Origin: Lepeophtheirus salmonis | Taxonomy: Eukaryota > Arthropoda > Copepoda > Siphonostomatoida > Caligidae | Length of the DNA stretch: 64,000 nucleotides | Direction: 5' to 3' | Assembly: GCF_016086655.4 (NCBI RefSeq) | Contig: NC_052136.2 | Span: forward strand, 56,970,492-57,034,491 | The notes under the pieces: model-generated | What the model was told of the DNA's origin: nothing | The model's database searches: none | The model's input: the letters and a program-made list of their open reading frames with translations, nothing else | Position numbers and translations under genes: made by a program | Shown here: one piece after another, positions 47,140-58,422 of the stretch | Layout of the letters: every line of letters starts with the position of its first letter | Numbering within the stretch: the stretch's first letter is position 1

Positions 47140-47375
47140 GGCTGTTTGTGGTGGGTATGCATTTGTAAATAAAATATATCTTAAAGACCACTCATATACT
47201 TAATATTGAAAAGGTTTTGTTGATCAGTGAAACAGTGATGATCATTTGTCAATGTAGGGGACTCCGAAATATCCCATATCCACTCCCTCCCCCCTATCCT
47301 AAAAAATATTTAAATCAGTAACCCCCTCTACTGTCAACTGGATGTCATAAATGTATAAACCCATATACTCCATGC
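47140..47375 (-). repeat. Dispersed repeat R4, copy 2
   Basis: Reverse complement of 40.07-40.30 kb, including gatcagtgaaacagtgatga, tgtaggggactcc, gatatcccatatcc-type words and caactggatgtcataaatgt. It begins 11 bp after the short capped element at 46994. Confidence 0.6.
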
Positions 47376-48004
47376 ACACAAACAGAAAGGACACTTGAAA
47401 AAATGTGTACCTGTCATACATCTTGTGTTATAGACCGCTTTACCTTTCTCATTCAGAAAGGAGGTAAGAAAAGGCATATAATAATACAGTAGACAAAATT
47501 TACCTATTGGAGAAAGACAAATTCAAGGTTCTTCTGAAAAAATGGTTATGGGCAAGTACAAACTTTGTTTGTTAAGTATATTTGCTATGAGAATAGTACC
47601 ATTCATTCGTAGTTATGCAGACTAAATATTCATATTTTGTTTCCTCGAAACGATTTGTACTTCTTTTTACCATTATTAAGGTTATTGAATATTGTTTACT
47701 TATCAATTTTAGTAGTAATTCTGTTTTACAATTATAGTCAGAAGAAGCACAAGGTTAATATTACATTGCTAGAACTCTATGCAAAACATAAGAATATCAC
47801 AAAAAATATGTAAATATTGACAGACGACATATCTGTTTACATAGATCACTATGGCTTTTGTTCGAAGATATGTTATCATTCTTAAAATAAAGGGTTGACA
47901 AGATAAATCCAGATAAAATTCAAAAGTGTCTTTTTTAAAATTCTAGACTAGATAGAGATGTAAGCAAAAAAACGAAATTATTTGTTTGACATTTATGTAT
48001 TAGT
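47376..48004. other. Intergenic, no gene seen
   Basis: AT-rich; no supported gene. Confidence 0.4.
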
Positions 48005-48690
48005 TTATTCAATGTGACTACCCTCGGTGGCAATCACTTTCTCGTTCCTGGGCCTGAAGCTCTTGCAGGCATTTTCCACATCTGCAGCCGAGATTATCAC
48101 TCACTCCTTTTTCAGTGTTACCTTCAGGCTGTCCATGCTGTTGTGGTGCTTTGAGCAGACCTCAATCTCCATATATCCATAGAAGAAGTAATCCAACAGA
48201 TTGCAATCGGGAGAGTTGGAGGACCAGGTCTTAGGGGGCCAGAAATCGTAAAAGTTGGTCCAAATGAACTCTTAGTTGATCTTGAACGTGTGGCAGGGGG
48301 CAGAGAGATTTTGCCATACATGGGGCTAGGGACGTTTTCTTGCACCCACGGAAGCACAGTGGACCTCAAGCACTCCACATACACAACAGAATTGACGTTT
48401 TCTCCTTTTCGGAGAAGAATGGTGGCATGACCTTCCCTGTGCTGGTGATGACACCCAATACCATGATGGAGCTAGAGTTCTTGGACTTGTACACATAGGG
48501 AACATTGCGCTTGGACGTGGAGAGCCATCTGTCATTTTGAGAGTTCCTTTTGTGTTCAATAGTGAATATTTTCTCATCTGAGAAAATGATAGTTTGACCT
48601 ACATTAGACGTCTGACCCTTGAGATCAGAGTCTTAGAGTGGGATAACCTTCCCTCCTTCTCTTTCTCAGTCAACAAAGTCTCTTAATTGA
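48005..48690 (-). pseudogene. DD37D-like transposase catalytic region, inactivated
   Basis: The minus strand reads FSDE-K-IFTIEHKRNSQND (first Asp block with small breaks), RWLSTSKRNVPYVYKSKNSS and IMVLGVITSTGKVMP. After a frameshift it reads VYVECLRSTVLPWVQENVPS. After another it reads WQNLSAPCHT (the QQD second Asp is altered to N-L) and SNSPDCNLLDYFFYGYMEIE, ending NACKSFRPRNEKVIATEGSH and a stop. Counting from the altered position to the Asp in LLDY gives 37 residues. The N-terminal domain and terminal repeats are missing or unreadable. Confidence 0.65.
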
Positions 48691-49079
48691 GACACTGATG
48701 TGAACCCTATAAAGGGGAATAATTAATAAGAACATGCATATCTTTTTCATATCAACACATACATATATTTTTTTATTTTATGCTAACTACAATTTAAACA
48801 ATTTTCACATCCCTAAACATTAGCAGTATGGGAGTGTTAACTCCAGTACAAAATATGTTATGTCAATTTTAATGTCGCTTTTTTTACTTTTAAGACATAA
48901 GGTTTTTATTTTTAGAAATAAGGGCGGAGTCACGGCAGTTGTTAACAGTAACTCTCAAAAATGAAATTTACCTTGTACTTTTGCAATCTTCATTACATCA
49001 ATCAATCTTTACTCTTAACAGAGCTATAAAATATACAAAATGACATGGTAGTTAGCAAATACCCTTGAATTTTCTAAGT
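48691..49079. other. Intergenic, no gene seen
   Basis: AT-rich; no supported gene. Confidence 0.4.
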
Positions 49080-49300
49080 AATATTTGGTCTATCGATGCA
49101 TCAGTATCGAAATCAGACAGAATCGGCATTTTTTGAAGTATTGGAATTGGCCCAATAATGCATATTCCATCCTTACTTAATTTTATAAATTATTAAGCAA
49201 AAATAAATTGTAATCTTATTATTTCAAATGTTCAACTAATAAAAAGAAATGAGGATCATAGTACATATAGACTAACTTTGGTTTGGCAACTATGGGCTCC
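49080..49300 (-). repeat. Dispersed repeat R3, partial copy
   Basis: The text ttattaagcaaaaataaatt, then gaggatcatagtacatatag and actaac, aligns with 33.01-33.10 kb; ggcccaataatgc aligns with the start of that copy. Confidence 0.5.
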
Positions 49301-49640
49301 TCCCTATAGGAACCTTCGATAAAATTATTTTTTCTATAACTTTTATATTTTAGCAATAATAAAAGACCTGTATAACAAAATTCAGGATCATCCATTGAAT
49401 ATAAAAGTCAATTAATCAGTGCGGACAATATATGATCCAGCCAGGAATAAATTGACTCCTGAGCACAGACATGAACTAACTATTTAAATAATTTTCATTT
49501 CAAATTAATTATGATTGATATATTTATGTCTTTACTCGTCAAGACCTAATTCATAAAAAGTTAAACAGGAAAAAAAGAAAATCAATTTGTTATTTGTTAA
49601 TGTATTTCTTTTATACATAATATTAATAAGGAATCAGTAT

Positions 49641-50569
49641 CAGGGGTGTCCGCAAAAACAAATGTAAATGAAATCCTGCAGACTCCTTGGCAGATGGTCT
49701 AGGAATCTGGGGTATCATATATTTTGTTTAAATGCATGCACAAAAAGATTTCGACAATATTCAGATCCCTAGTTATTAGTATTTATGTGGTTACAATTAC
49801 CAAACCTGAGACAGGGTTGGTTATTATTCCCAGGACAAGACCGTGTAGAGGACTATATTTGAGTGGGAGGAGGGGTTCTAGAAAAATAAAAAATTTAAAT
49901 TACAAATAGGATTTGTAATTTTAAAAAAAAATTCAAAAATCCACAGCTATTTAGAAAATAAATTTTTAATATTAATTTTTTGCTTCTGCATAATTTGCTT
50001 AAATTCCCTTTTTCTTAAAGAAATCTTGCAAATAAAATTTACTCCTTTTTTTTGCGTAATTTTTTTTACCTTGACCAAAAAAATTCTTGTAAAAAGCAAT
50101 TTGTTTTTTTTTTTTTTTTTTTTGGGGGAGACGAGACTACAACATATGTGAGACTAAGGGAAGACCAAAATAAGAGGAATCAAAAGAATAATAAAATTTT
50201 TGTGGATTTGTAGATAACTGTAGATCAATTCTTAAAGGTTTACTCATTAGTAGTTGTATAATTTTTTTGTGAACAGCTGTGAATTTTTTTTACAATAACC
50301 ATAGATTTTTGAAATTCTGCTAGAATACTTATAGATTTTGGAAAATTCTTGAGAATACTTATAGATTTTTTTTTTTTTTTTTTCAAAAAAAATTAATATT
50401 TTGTGAATAGCTATGGATTTTTTAATTTTTTCCCAAAAAGTAAATATTTTGTAAAAAGCTATGGATTTTTGATTTTTTTTTTTTCGAAAAAAATTGATTT
50501 ATCAAGTTTTGTACAAAAACATTTTATTTTTGGATATTTTATATATATATAATCCGGCTTACGCCCCTG
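49641..50569. repeat. CAGGGG-terminated minisatellite element (locus E)
   Basis: The left end is caggggtgtccgc; the right end, reversed, is caggggcgtaagcc. The flanking words aatcagtat and tactgatt are also inverse to each other, extending the inverted repeat outwards. The interior is made of degenerate units (acttatagattttt, aagctatggatttttgattt) with T tracts up to 20 nt. This is the best-delimited copy of the family, about 929 bp. It ends ~190 bp before the first recognised exon of the leucine-rich-repeat gene. Confidence 0.55.
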
Positions 50570-50757
50570 TACTGATTTAAATTAGATAGAAGTAGAATCC
50601 TGTATAAATACATCCACGTTCACTCACTTAATGATAGTTATTAATTGCATCCATTCCTAGTTTTCATGTTGTAGATATTTGAAAATAATTGCGTATAGGT
50701 TTCGAATTATTCCCAAGACCTGTATGTCTTAATATTTAATCTTATGCATTTCATTAG

Positions 50758-52085
50758 GAACATTGAGAATATTAGACTCTGATGCAATTACCTCTGGTAT
50801 ATCCAAGTCATTTATACGATTCCCTAATGAAGAGGATGAATGTTATTATAACCGAGTGTCACACCTACATTGCTCTAATAAAAAAATAGTTGAGATTGGA
50901 GATTTGTCACAAGTGCAGAATCTAACGGTTCTTTACTTATACGATAACAAAATTAAGAAAATTCAAAAATTAGACGCTGTTCCAAACTTAAGAATGCTTT
51001 ACTTACAAAACAACTTGATAACTAGAATCGAAAACTTAGGAATTTTGAAGAAATTAAAGAAATTATACCTATCAAGGAATAAAATCAGTATTATAGAAGG
51101 TAAGAAAATGGTTTTAATCCTAAATTAAATTAAGTTTGTTGACGAGGTTGTGAGAGTAATTTTTAACATTCTTCCGTTTTTTCACTGTAAAATTTTCTAT
51201 ATGATTTTTAAAATGTTATCTCTTTGTTATAAATCTTTATTTATTCACCTATTAGTCTTACATAATTTGATGAATCCCTATGGCGTATGATAAGAATGTA
51301 TTACTTATCAATGCAGAAATTTGAATGTGAGAAAGATAAGATATGATTAAACATTAACTCTCCTTTGTATTCCTCTTCATAAATACTAATTATTGACTAT
51401 TTGAAGCAAAATTTCTCAATTTAAAAAGTTTCATTCGTTTAATACAATCTTAATACTCGTATAATAAATCGCAAAAATAAAAATAATCTTTTCCTTCATT
51501 CTTCAAAGGTTTGCATGACTTAACACAACTACAGGAGCTTCACATTGACCATCAAGCTGTAGATACAAAAATGGGTGTTGTATTTGATCCCAGAACATGT
51601 AATGGCCTCAGATCCTTAGAGATATTAAACTCTTCTCATAATCATATGAAATCACTTACGTCATTTGATAAGTTTAGTCGATTAAAGTCTTTAAATATAT
51701 CATATAATGAATTGACTAGACTAGAAGAGTCTTTAAAAATCTTATCAAATATGGTAGGACTTCTTGAATTAGATATTAGGTCAGAACATTTATTATTTTA
51801 TTCTACTTATCAAGTATTTTTAAAGATAGATAATGTATATTGTATCTGTACAGGATATTTTCTTTTTATATTCTTTATCTTTTGTGTTTTTGTTTTTTTC
51901 ACAGTAACAATCCAGTAATCAAAGATTTACATTATAAGGATGACGTAGTAGCATCTTGCAGTACCTTGAAAATATTGAATGGAAGAGAAATTTACCTTGA
52001 TTCAAAAATAATGCTCACGATTTTAAAGCGAAGAAGTCGAAAGAGAGGGACTCAAGAGTTGAAGAACAATGATGAAACAAACTAA
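50758..52085 (+). CDS. PPP1R42: Leucine-rich-repeat protein, PPP1R42-like
   Basis: Three exons join in frame: 50758-51099, 51509-51779 and 51905-52085 (TAA). Junctions complete Gly (g|gt) and Ser (ag|t). The protein has SDS22-type 22-residue repeats (LTVLYLYDNKIKKIQKLDAV, LRMLYLQNNLITRIENLGIL, LKKLYLSRNKISIIEG). It then has the FDPRT segment, more repeats, and the cap DISNNPVIKDLHY with LKILNGREI. In vertebrates PPP1R42 binds protein phosphatase 1 and associates with tubulin/centrosomes in germ and ciliated cells; the match in repeat order, FDPRT and NPV cap supports orthology. About 264 residues are visible versus about 309 in human. The first coding exon is missing: no in-frame ATG exists between the stop at 50730 and the repeats, and the acceptor ttcattag fits at 50757. 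The exon 2 donor (GTCAGA) is weak. Confidence 0.85.
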
Positions 52086-52138
52086 TTTTGAAATTCTTTT
52101 GAATTATTGTCAAATAATATTAAATAATATAACACCAT

Positions 52139-52789
52139 GTACATTGGAGGGGTTTGATTTTGATTTTATTTCGAATTTTGATCATAGCTAATGTAGAAAA
52201 GTTGTTATATGGTATGAAAAGTAACTATGTAAAATTATATTGCACTATCAAATCTGTAGATTGCACATCTCCATCAAATTATGAAAAAAGGCAAAAACTC
52301 TTTACATAGTGAATAAAGATACTAAAAATACATATTTAGTTATTTTGCATAAAACAGTTTTGATAAAAAACAATTTTAACCTTTAAAAAGTATTCAAAAG
52401 TTTACTTTTTCTTAGAAAAAGTTTGGAAAATTTCATAATCCACGATTAGCACACATCATTTTCTTACATTTTCAGAAAGGAAAGATCAAGTTTTCCTTAT
52501 TCTATTCTCTCTTTTTGCTTAATAGGGTAGCTTAGAAGAAATTATAAGTATTTTGTTATGGGTTAAAATAATTTCTATCATCATTAGTGTATGTAAAATA
52601 TGGATTAATGCTGTATTTTTATTGACGAAGTAAATAACTTTTGTTTCCTTTCAAACTTTGAATTAGATTTTCTTCACCCAAAGACGATTAATATAATTTT
52701 GCATAGTTTATTTCTTTACCAAATCCCCACTTTTCCGAACTAGCTGTAATCGTTGAAAAAAGTTGAAAAACAAACCGGCCTAATGTACA
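52139..52789 (+). mobile_element. GGGCGG inverted-repeat MITE, copy 3
   Basis: Bounded by tgtaca on both sides; the right end, reversed, reads tgtacattaggccggtttgt, and the left is the decayed form (tgtacattggaggggtttga). The interior shows aaaaactctttacatagtga, cacacatcattttcttacat and ttgcttaatagggtagctta. It starts 53 bp after the stop codon of the PPP1R42-like gene, so it may form part of that gene's 3' untranslated region. Confidence 0.7.
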
Positions 52790-54399
52790 TATTTGGTATA
52801 TTATGGGAGTGTGTGAGATGGCGTATTCATGTACTACTCAAAGTCCTTGATAAAGGATACTTAATCCTGTATATATATATATATATGTATATATAAAGTG
52901 CACATTTTTTTACGTTTCCTCTTTATTTTTGCACATACCGACCATTAAATAACACACATTTTTCAATATGCTTCTAAAAAAGTATGTAGGTACAAGTTAC
53001 AAGCAGGAACAGTAATATTTACAGTCTTTAAAATACATTATTTTTAAATGGCCATGTAACGTCTAAATTTAGAAACACAACAATAACTCCTACATCATTG
53101 ATTTTTTTTAAAGAAAAATATTAATTCTTTGTTCGTCAAAAAAAAAAACACTAAATATAAAGAACTAAAATTGAAATTGATTTGCTATTTCGTAAATTAG
53201 TAAAAAATGGTAATTAAACTAAATATTTGTCCACTATAATTAAAATACTTTTATAAATATATATCATTATTTGTCTGTATTTCTGTAGATTTTACCTTGC
53301 TCAATTTTTATTCACATCTGTTAATAAACAATAAATACCCACATATATCCTCAACACAGCGTTTTCCTACAAGTAGGAAACTCTGTACTTTATTCTGTTC
53401 TTAGCTGTCATTTTTTTTTTTTTTTTAATTTTACTCCTTGTTTATCTTCTGACGCATCACCCGTTACTTTTATTATAGCTCGCAAACTTTCTTTATACAA
53501 GAAAAAGATACCCAAAGTTAGTTATTTATTAGCCAATATTTATATTCCAATATGGAATTATTCTACAATAATCTTGAAAACTATTCAATACTTAACAAGA
53601 ACTTATTCAAATTCAACCTAAGTACTTACCAATTTTTTTAAATAATTATTGATTAATAGTTACACATTTTGGAACTATTTAGATAAAACTTGACTTATTG
53701 TTGAACTTTTTTTCTTGTTGGACGAAAGGTTAATATATTTAACAACCTTTACATTATATCAGAAGTAACTCCATCAAGAGTTGGGAAATCGAATTTTGAT
53801 GTGGAAAATTATGTAAATTAAAAGCAAATTTTAAGACCTATATATCAGTTATTAATCGTGTTTGCTATAATAAGGCAAACATGATTTTGCAATCCTTATC
53901 TGAAAAGATGATTAATTATTTTTGTTTCATATTCCTTTTTAGTATAATATTACAGATATTTACGATTTCCTTAACGGTCTTTAGTTTAAACCTCAAGTTT
54001 ATTATGAACAAATATCGAATTGGGTGTGTCGAATGAAGGTATATTTTCAATGAAGAAAAAGAAAACAAGAATTTTTTACATTCAATAGAGATTTCATACT
54101 TATATATATATAAATATATAGGTATGAAAAGAAAACATTCATTTAGTACTAATAATACCATACCTTCCTTCCACACATCAAGTATATCAATCGATGCATC
54201 ATATCTTTTAACTGCGTACAAAAGAAGAGGTCAATTCATTTGAACTCATATTTTAATTAGCAAACACTTTAATGGCAATGAACTTTTACAAATGATTTCA
54301 CTCGTTATAGTTTAAAGAAAAATAAAGCTTTATTTAATTTACGATTCAGCAATAGAAAATCTAGAATTAAGATCACTTAATGAAAAGTAGTAGGGCTAA
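52790..54399. other. Intergenic, no gene seen
   Basis: AT-rich with TA microsatellites (52868, 54104). No supported gene. Confidence 0.4.
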
Positions 54400-54693
54400 A
54401 TGACTCATGTTACTATTAATTATCGTCCCATGAGCCTGAACAAGAGAGAATACCAACCCTTTTTCAATCGTACGCCATCGTCATATGTCGTGCTACCCTT
54501 CTTCGACCATGTAAGTTTTGTAAGGAATACACGTGGCAAAAGTTACTATGAGGAGGAGTGGCTAGATCGCAGTAACCTGGAATTCTATTTGCTCTCAGGA
54601 ACTTCTCAGTTGTTTGGGATTTCCGGTTGCAATCTCAAAATACTGTACAAAAATTGGATTATCCAATATTGGATAATCCAAAAGGAATTTTAA
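54400..54693 (+). other. Unidentified 97-codon ORF ending in a 28-bp palindrome
   Basis: An ATG at 54400 opens a frame with segments such as MTHVTINYRPMSLNKREYQP and RGKSYYEEEWLDRSNLEFYL. Its GC content is above the local level, which hints at coding or a transposon remnant, but no family was recognised. The end of the frame crosses a perfect palindrome at 54654-54681 (arm ttggattatccaat, no spacer), which gives the repetitive WIIQYWIIQ. Confidence 0.2.
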
Positions 54694-55439
54694 AAAGATT
54701 TTTGAATATTTAGAGTTTCTGTTTATCCGGAAACATCGAATGTTGAAGATTTGTTATTGAATTCTATTCAAATAAAATTAATAGATTTAATAGATTCAAA
54801 TCGCTTTAATAGATTCTATTGTAGAGGTGGGGGGGATATTGGGGTTAGTTGCAACATATTCCCTTTTTCTTGATCAACATAAAATGCTACAACCATAAGA
54901 TCTACATATAATGTAAATTAAAAAGGAGAAAAATTAATAATTTGACAACTTTTCTTCGAGATATTGAATAAAAATTAATTTTTGGGTGGTAAATATAATT
55001 TTTTTGATATGCAATATGTTCATTTTTTTTTTTTTTTTCTGTAACTGGTAGCATTTGAACTATTTGTTCTTTTGTTATCAGTGGCTATATCTAACTATTT
55101 GTTCCTCAAAAAATATGATTCAATATAATATTCATATTTTTCTAACTCAAATTATATATTTTTAATCATTGCACAGTCTCTGGCTACGAGTAGCATTTAA
55201 GTGTAATTTGTTGAAAACTACTCACCACTATAATTTTTAACTAAATTCCAAAAATAGAATATCTATGTGGGAGTTATGTTGTCCTAAATTTTGAACTGCC
55301 TAAGTTAAATCAATTTTGAAGACAAGGGATGTGTGAAAATGTTCCAACCTCTACGTGAAGATAGCATCTCTTCTAAATAAAAGCTATTCAAATCTATTTA
55401 GCATCTAATGACATTTATGCACCAAAGTTTCAGCCATTT
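54694..55439. other. Intergenic, no gene seen
   Basis: AT-rich, including ttaatagattcaaatcgctt, then taatagattctattg, a short tandem repeat near 54.78-54.82 kb. No supported gene. Confidence 0.4.
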
Positions 55440-55850
55440 TAGACGCACAGTTGTTAAGGAACAATCGTTTGAGTGAGTTGATGTGATTGCTTTTTGGAAA
55501 ATGGACAAAATCTAGTATCGCTCTGTTTGCGCAGTTTATGTGCAAAATTACGAGTTTTGGCGACGATTAATCACTGTAGATGAAATTGGGATACATCAAT
55601 AGACCTTCGAAACAAAATACAGTCCAAGCAGTGAACTCGAAAGATTTTCGTCAAATGAAAAGGCTTTTGTGAAGAATTATTTAGCAGGAAAAAAACGCTA
55701 AGTACTATTTGGACGGATTACAGAGATGGGGTCATTGCTGGATAAGAATAGAGTTACAACAAGTTGAAAATAAATAAAAAAAAAACTGTCAGAAAAAATG
55801 TTTTGTTTCTTTTTTTCGTCGAAAACTTTTCACACGACCATCGTAAATGA
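55440..55850 (+). pseudogene. Decayed mariner (DD34D-type) transposase
   Basis: The plus strand reads FWRRLITVDEIGIHQ, stop, TFETKYSPSSELERFSSNEK. This matches the first catalytic block of mariner transposases (FLxRxVTxDETWIHxYxPETKxQSxxW). Next come AGKKR, stop, VLFGRITEMGSLLDKNRVTT (for AGKVMATVFWDxxGxIxxDYLxxGxT) and KKTVRKNVLF. The second and third Asp blocks are not recognisable. Confidence 0.55.
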
Positions 55851-56369
55851 GATAAAAGCAAAAAGTTTTACGAATCCAGTCTCCCCTACTATAGAAAAGG
55901 AAAAATATCTGCGAATCAACAGATAAAATTAAAATGCAAGCTAATTGGTATATCAATTTTTATGTACCATGTATTTAAATGGTGCTTTCTATATTGAATA
56001 CATTTATGTATGGATAAAAATCTACATCCCTCTGAATTTAAGCCCGCACAAGTTTTGCAATATGGTTTTTTTCTAAGTTTAAAAAAACACTTGGAATTTG
56101 TATTTAAATTCAATCAAGAGTTCAAGCAACTTCAAATCGTCAGATTCGGTTCTTACTAATAACTCCACGCAAGATATTTTTAGATTGTCTCCTAATATGA
56201 TTTTAAATATAATCCTATAAAAGGAATACATGCACATTGTACAAATGTATGTTTAAGTACCTATGTTATGCCTACATAGGTAAGAATGGGTCGAAGTTAA
56301 TAAGATTTATCTCTATGCACTTAAATAACATAAGTAAATTTAAAAACGCCAGTAATCGACGATAATTTA
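55851..56369. other. Intergenic, no gene seen
   Basis: AT-rich; no supported gene. Confidence 0.4.
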
Positions 56370-56944
56370 TAGGGGAATACATGGGCGTTGGAGAGGCATG
56401 GTTTTTGGATTTTTTTGGAAAAAAAAATTGAAAAAATTAAACATTTTTGAAAAAAATGAAAAATTAAGTCTAAAATATTAAACTTTTTTGAATAAAATTT
56501 GAAAAATTCACAGGTATTCACAAAAAAATTATTAAATTTTTTAGAAAAAATGTCGAAAATCCATAGTTATTCTCAAAAAATTAAATTTTTTGGAAAAAGA
56601 TTTCAATTATGAAATTTGAAATATTAAGCTTTTGAAAAAAATTCAAATATTAAACTTTCTGAAAAAATTCAAATATTAATTATTTGAAACAAAATTAAAA
56701 TATTAAATTTTTTGAAGAAATATCATAATTCTATAGCTATTCTCAGAAAGTTAAATTTACTGGAAAAAAATAAAAAATTAAATTTTTTCGGAAAAAAAAA
56801 AGATTTGAAAAATTTAATTAAATTTGAAATATTAAATTTTTGGGGAAAAAAAAATCAAATATTAAATTTTTTAGTCAAAAGCAAGAATTCAATAATTTGG
56901 AGGGGGATACAGCCCCTTCAGTCCACTCCTTACGGACGCCCCTG
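56370..56944 (+). repeat. AT-rich minisatellite with GC-rich cap (locus F)
   Basis: About 500 bp of degenerate units (ttcaaatattaaactttctg, ctatagctattctcagaaag, aaattttttggaaaaag) end in the best-preserved cap: ggagggggatacagcccctt, then cagtccactccttacggacg and cccctg. The left limit taggggaatacatgggcg may be the other terminus. The open frames it creates are low-complexity and not genes. Confidence 0.6.
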
Positions 56945-57055
56945 GAAAACCACTCAAGTATTGGTCAACAAAATAGGTTTTATAAAGTATTCATCACTAA
57001 TTAATGCCATAACCACTCAAGGTTTTTGACTCATTACTCTAAAGAGTATTATTGT

Positions 57056-57650
57056 ATGTACACTAGGGCGGTTTGTTTTTAAACTTTTTTTCGAATTAAG
57101 ATTGTGGCTAGTTCTGATAAGTTGTAATATGGTAAGAAAATACTCAATACAAAATTTTATGGCTTTATAATACTTTCTTTATGTAGCAAATCTCGTTCAT
57201 AGTTCGAAAGGAAATAAAAGTTTAATTTTTCGTCAATAAATATTAAAATACAGCATTAATCATTATTTTACATCTATGAATTATTATAACCTATAAAAAC
57301 ATTATTAAATTTTTTTCTAAAGCTACCTTATGGAGCAAAAAGAGTGAATAACATAAGACAATTTTCATATTTCCTTACTAAAAATGTAAAAAAATGAACT
57401 TTTCCCCCCTTTTTTTTTTTGTTCTTTAGGATAATTTTAGAAAAAAAACTTTATAATTCATTTTTATAGGTTAAAAAGATTTCTATCAAAATTATCTTAT
57501 ACAAAATATAACATATATTCTTTGTATTTATAGTTACTAAGTAAAGAGTTTTTGACTTTTGTCATAATTTGATCAAGATGTGCTACTTTTCCGCACTAAC
57601 CATGATCGATTTTTGAAAAAAGCTGAAAAACGAAAGGCCCTAATTTACAC
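57056..57650 (-). mobile_element. GGGCGG inverted-repeat MITE, copy 4
   Basis: Left end tgtacactagggcggtttgt; right end, reversed, tgtaaattagggcctttcgt. The interior has attaatcattattttacatc, accttatggagcaaaa and cataatttgatcaagatgtg. Orientation as in the 32 and 41 kb copies. Confidence 0.7.
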
Positions 57651-58420
57651 CTAGAGCATAACTCATAGATTAATCATTAGCTCTATAACTTTGAGCGCTA
57701 TATGAGTGTGCATTTTAGAGTCGGAGTAAATTATTTTCAATAATGTTTGAGTAAATTAGGCGAATTTATAATAAATATTCAAAGCTTAACGAGACATTAT
57801 TTGATTTTTACAAATCAACGTTTAAAACAGTCATAAAAAGCAAGAGTAATCAGATCGAATGAATATTATAATAGGAACTGTTGATATTCTGGGTATACTA
57901 TTGTGTGTGTTGTAGTCTTATTAATTACTACCTGGAGTATGCTCGGATTTATTATGCGTCGACAAAAAGACCGAAACATTTTGTCTAATAATAAAGATAT
58001 GTTCTCAATTTTTCTATTCTTTTTTTTAAAATGACGCACTGTTAGCTACCTACGCTCGTTGATACAATGTTATTTATTAGATCAATTAATCATGCAGTTC
58101 TAAGTTATTAAGCGAACACTAAAAAAATAAGAGGCCAACAAGCAAATTGTGCTATGTTAATATGACCTGGGTCTATAAAGTACGGAATCTACACAAGGTT
58201 GTAGCGTTGATATTTTTTTTTTTTTTTTTGGGAGGGGTAGAGGTAAAAACCTCATTTTTGATTCTGTAATTAAATCTTTTAATTTTTTACAACAGCCACT
58301 GTTTTGTGCAAAATTTTCAAACTGATATCCTGTATTTTTCGGATAGTATTCAGATCATAACTGACCTAAATCCCAAAATATCTGTATTAGAAGCGTTTAG
58401 TTTATGGTCTTTTATATATA
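57651..58420. other. Intergenic, no gene seen
   Basis: AT-rich with a T run near 58210. No supported gene. Confidence 0.4.
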
Positions 58421-58422
58421 TA

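Noticed and set aside
53916..54221. 101-codon minus-strand ORF
   Set aside because: AT-driven composition, passes through a TA microsatellite (repeated IYLYIYKY), no similarity recognised.
12735..56944. The AT-rich repeat loci as a possible CRISPR-like array
   Set aside because: Units are degenerate, of variable length, without unique spacers, and the DNA is clearly eukaryotic.
56712..57029. 105-codon plus-strand ORF
   Set aside because: It is a reading of the AT-rich minisatellite (KNLIKFEILNFWGKKNQILN and similar) and the GC-rich cap, not a gene.
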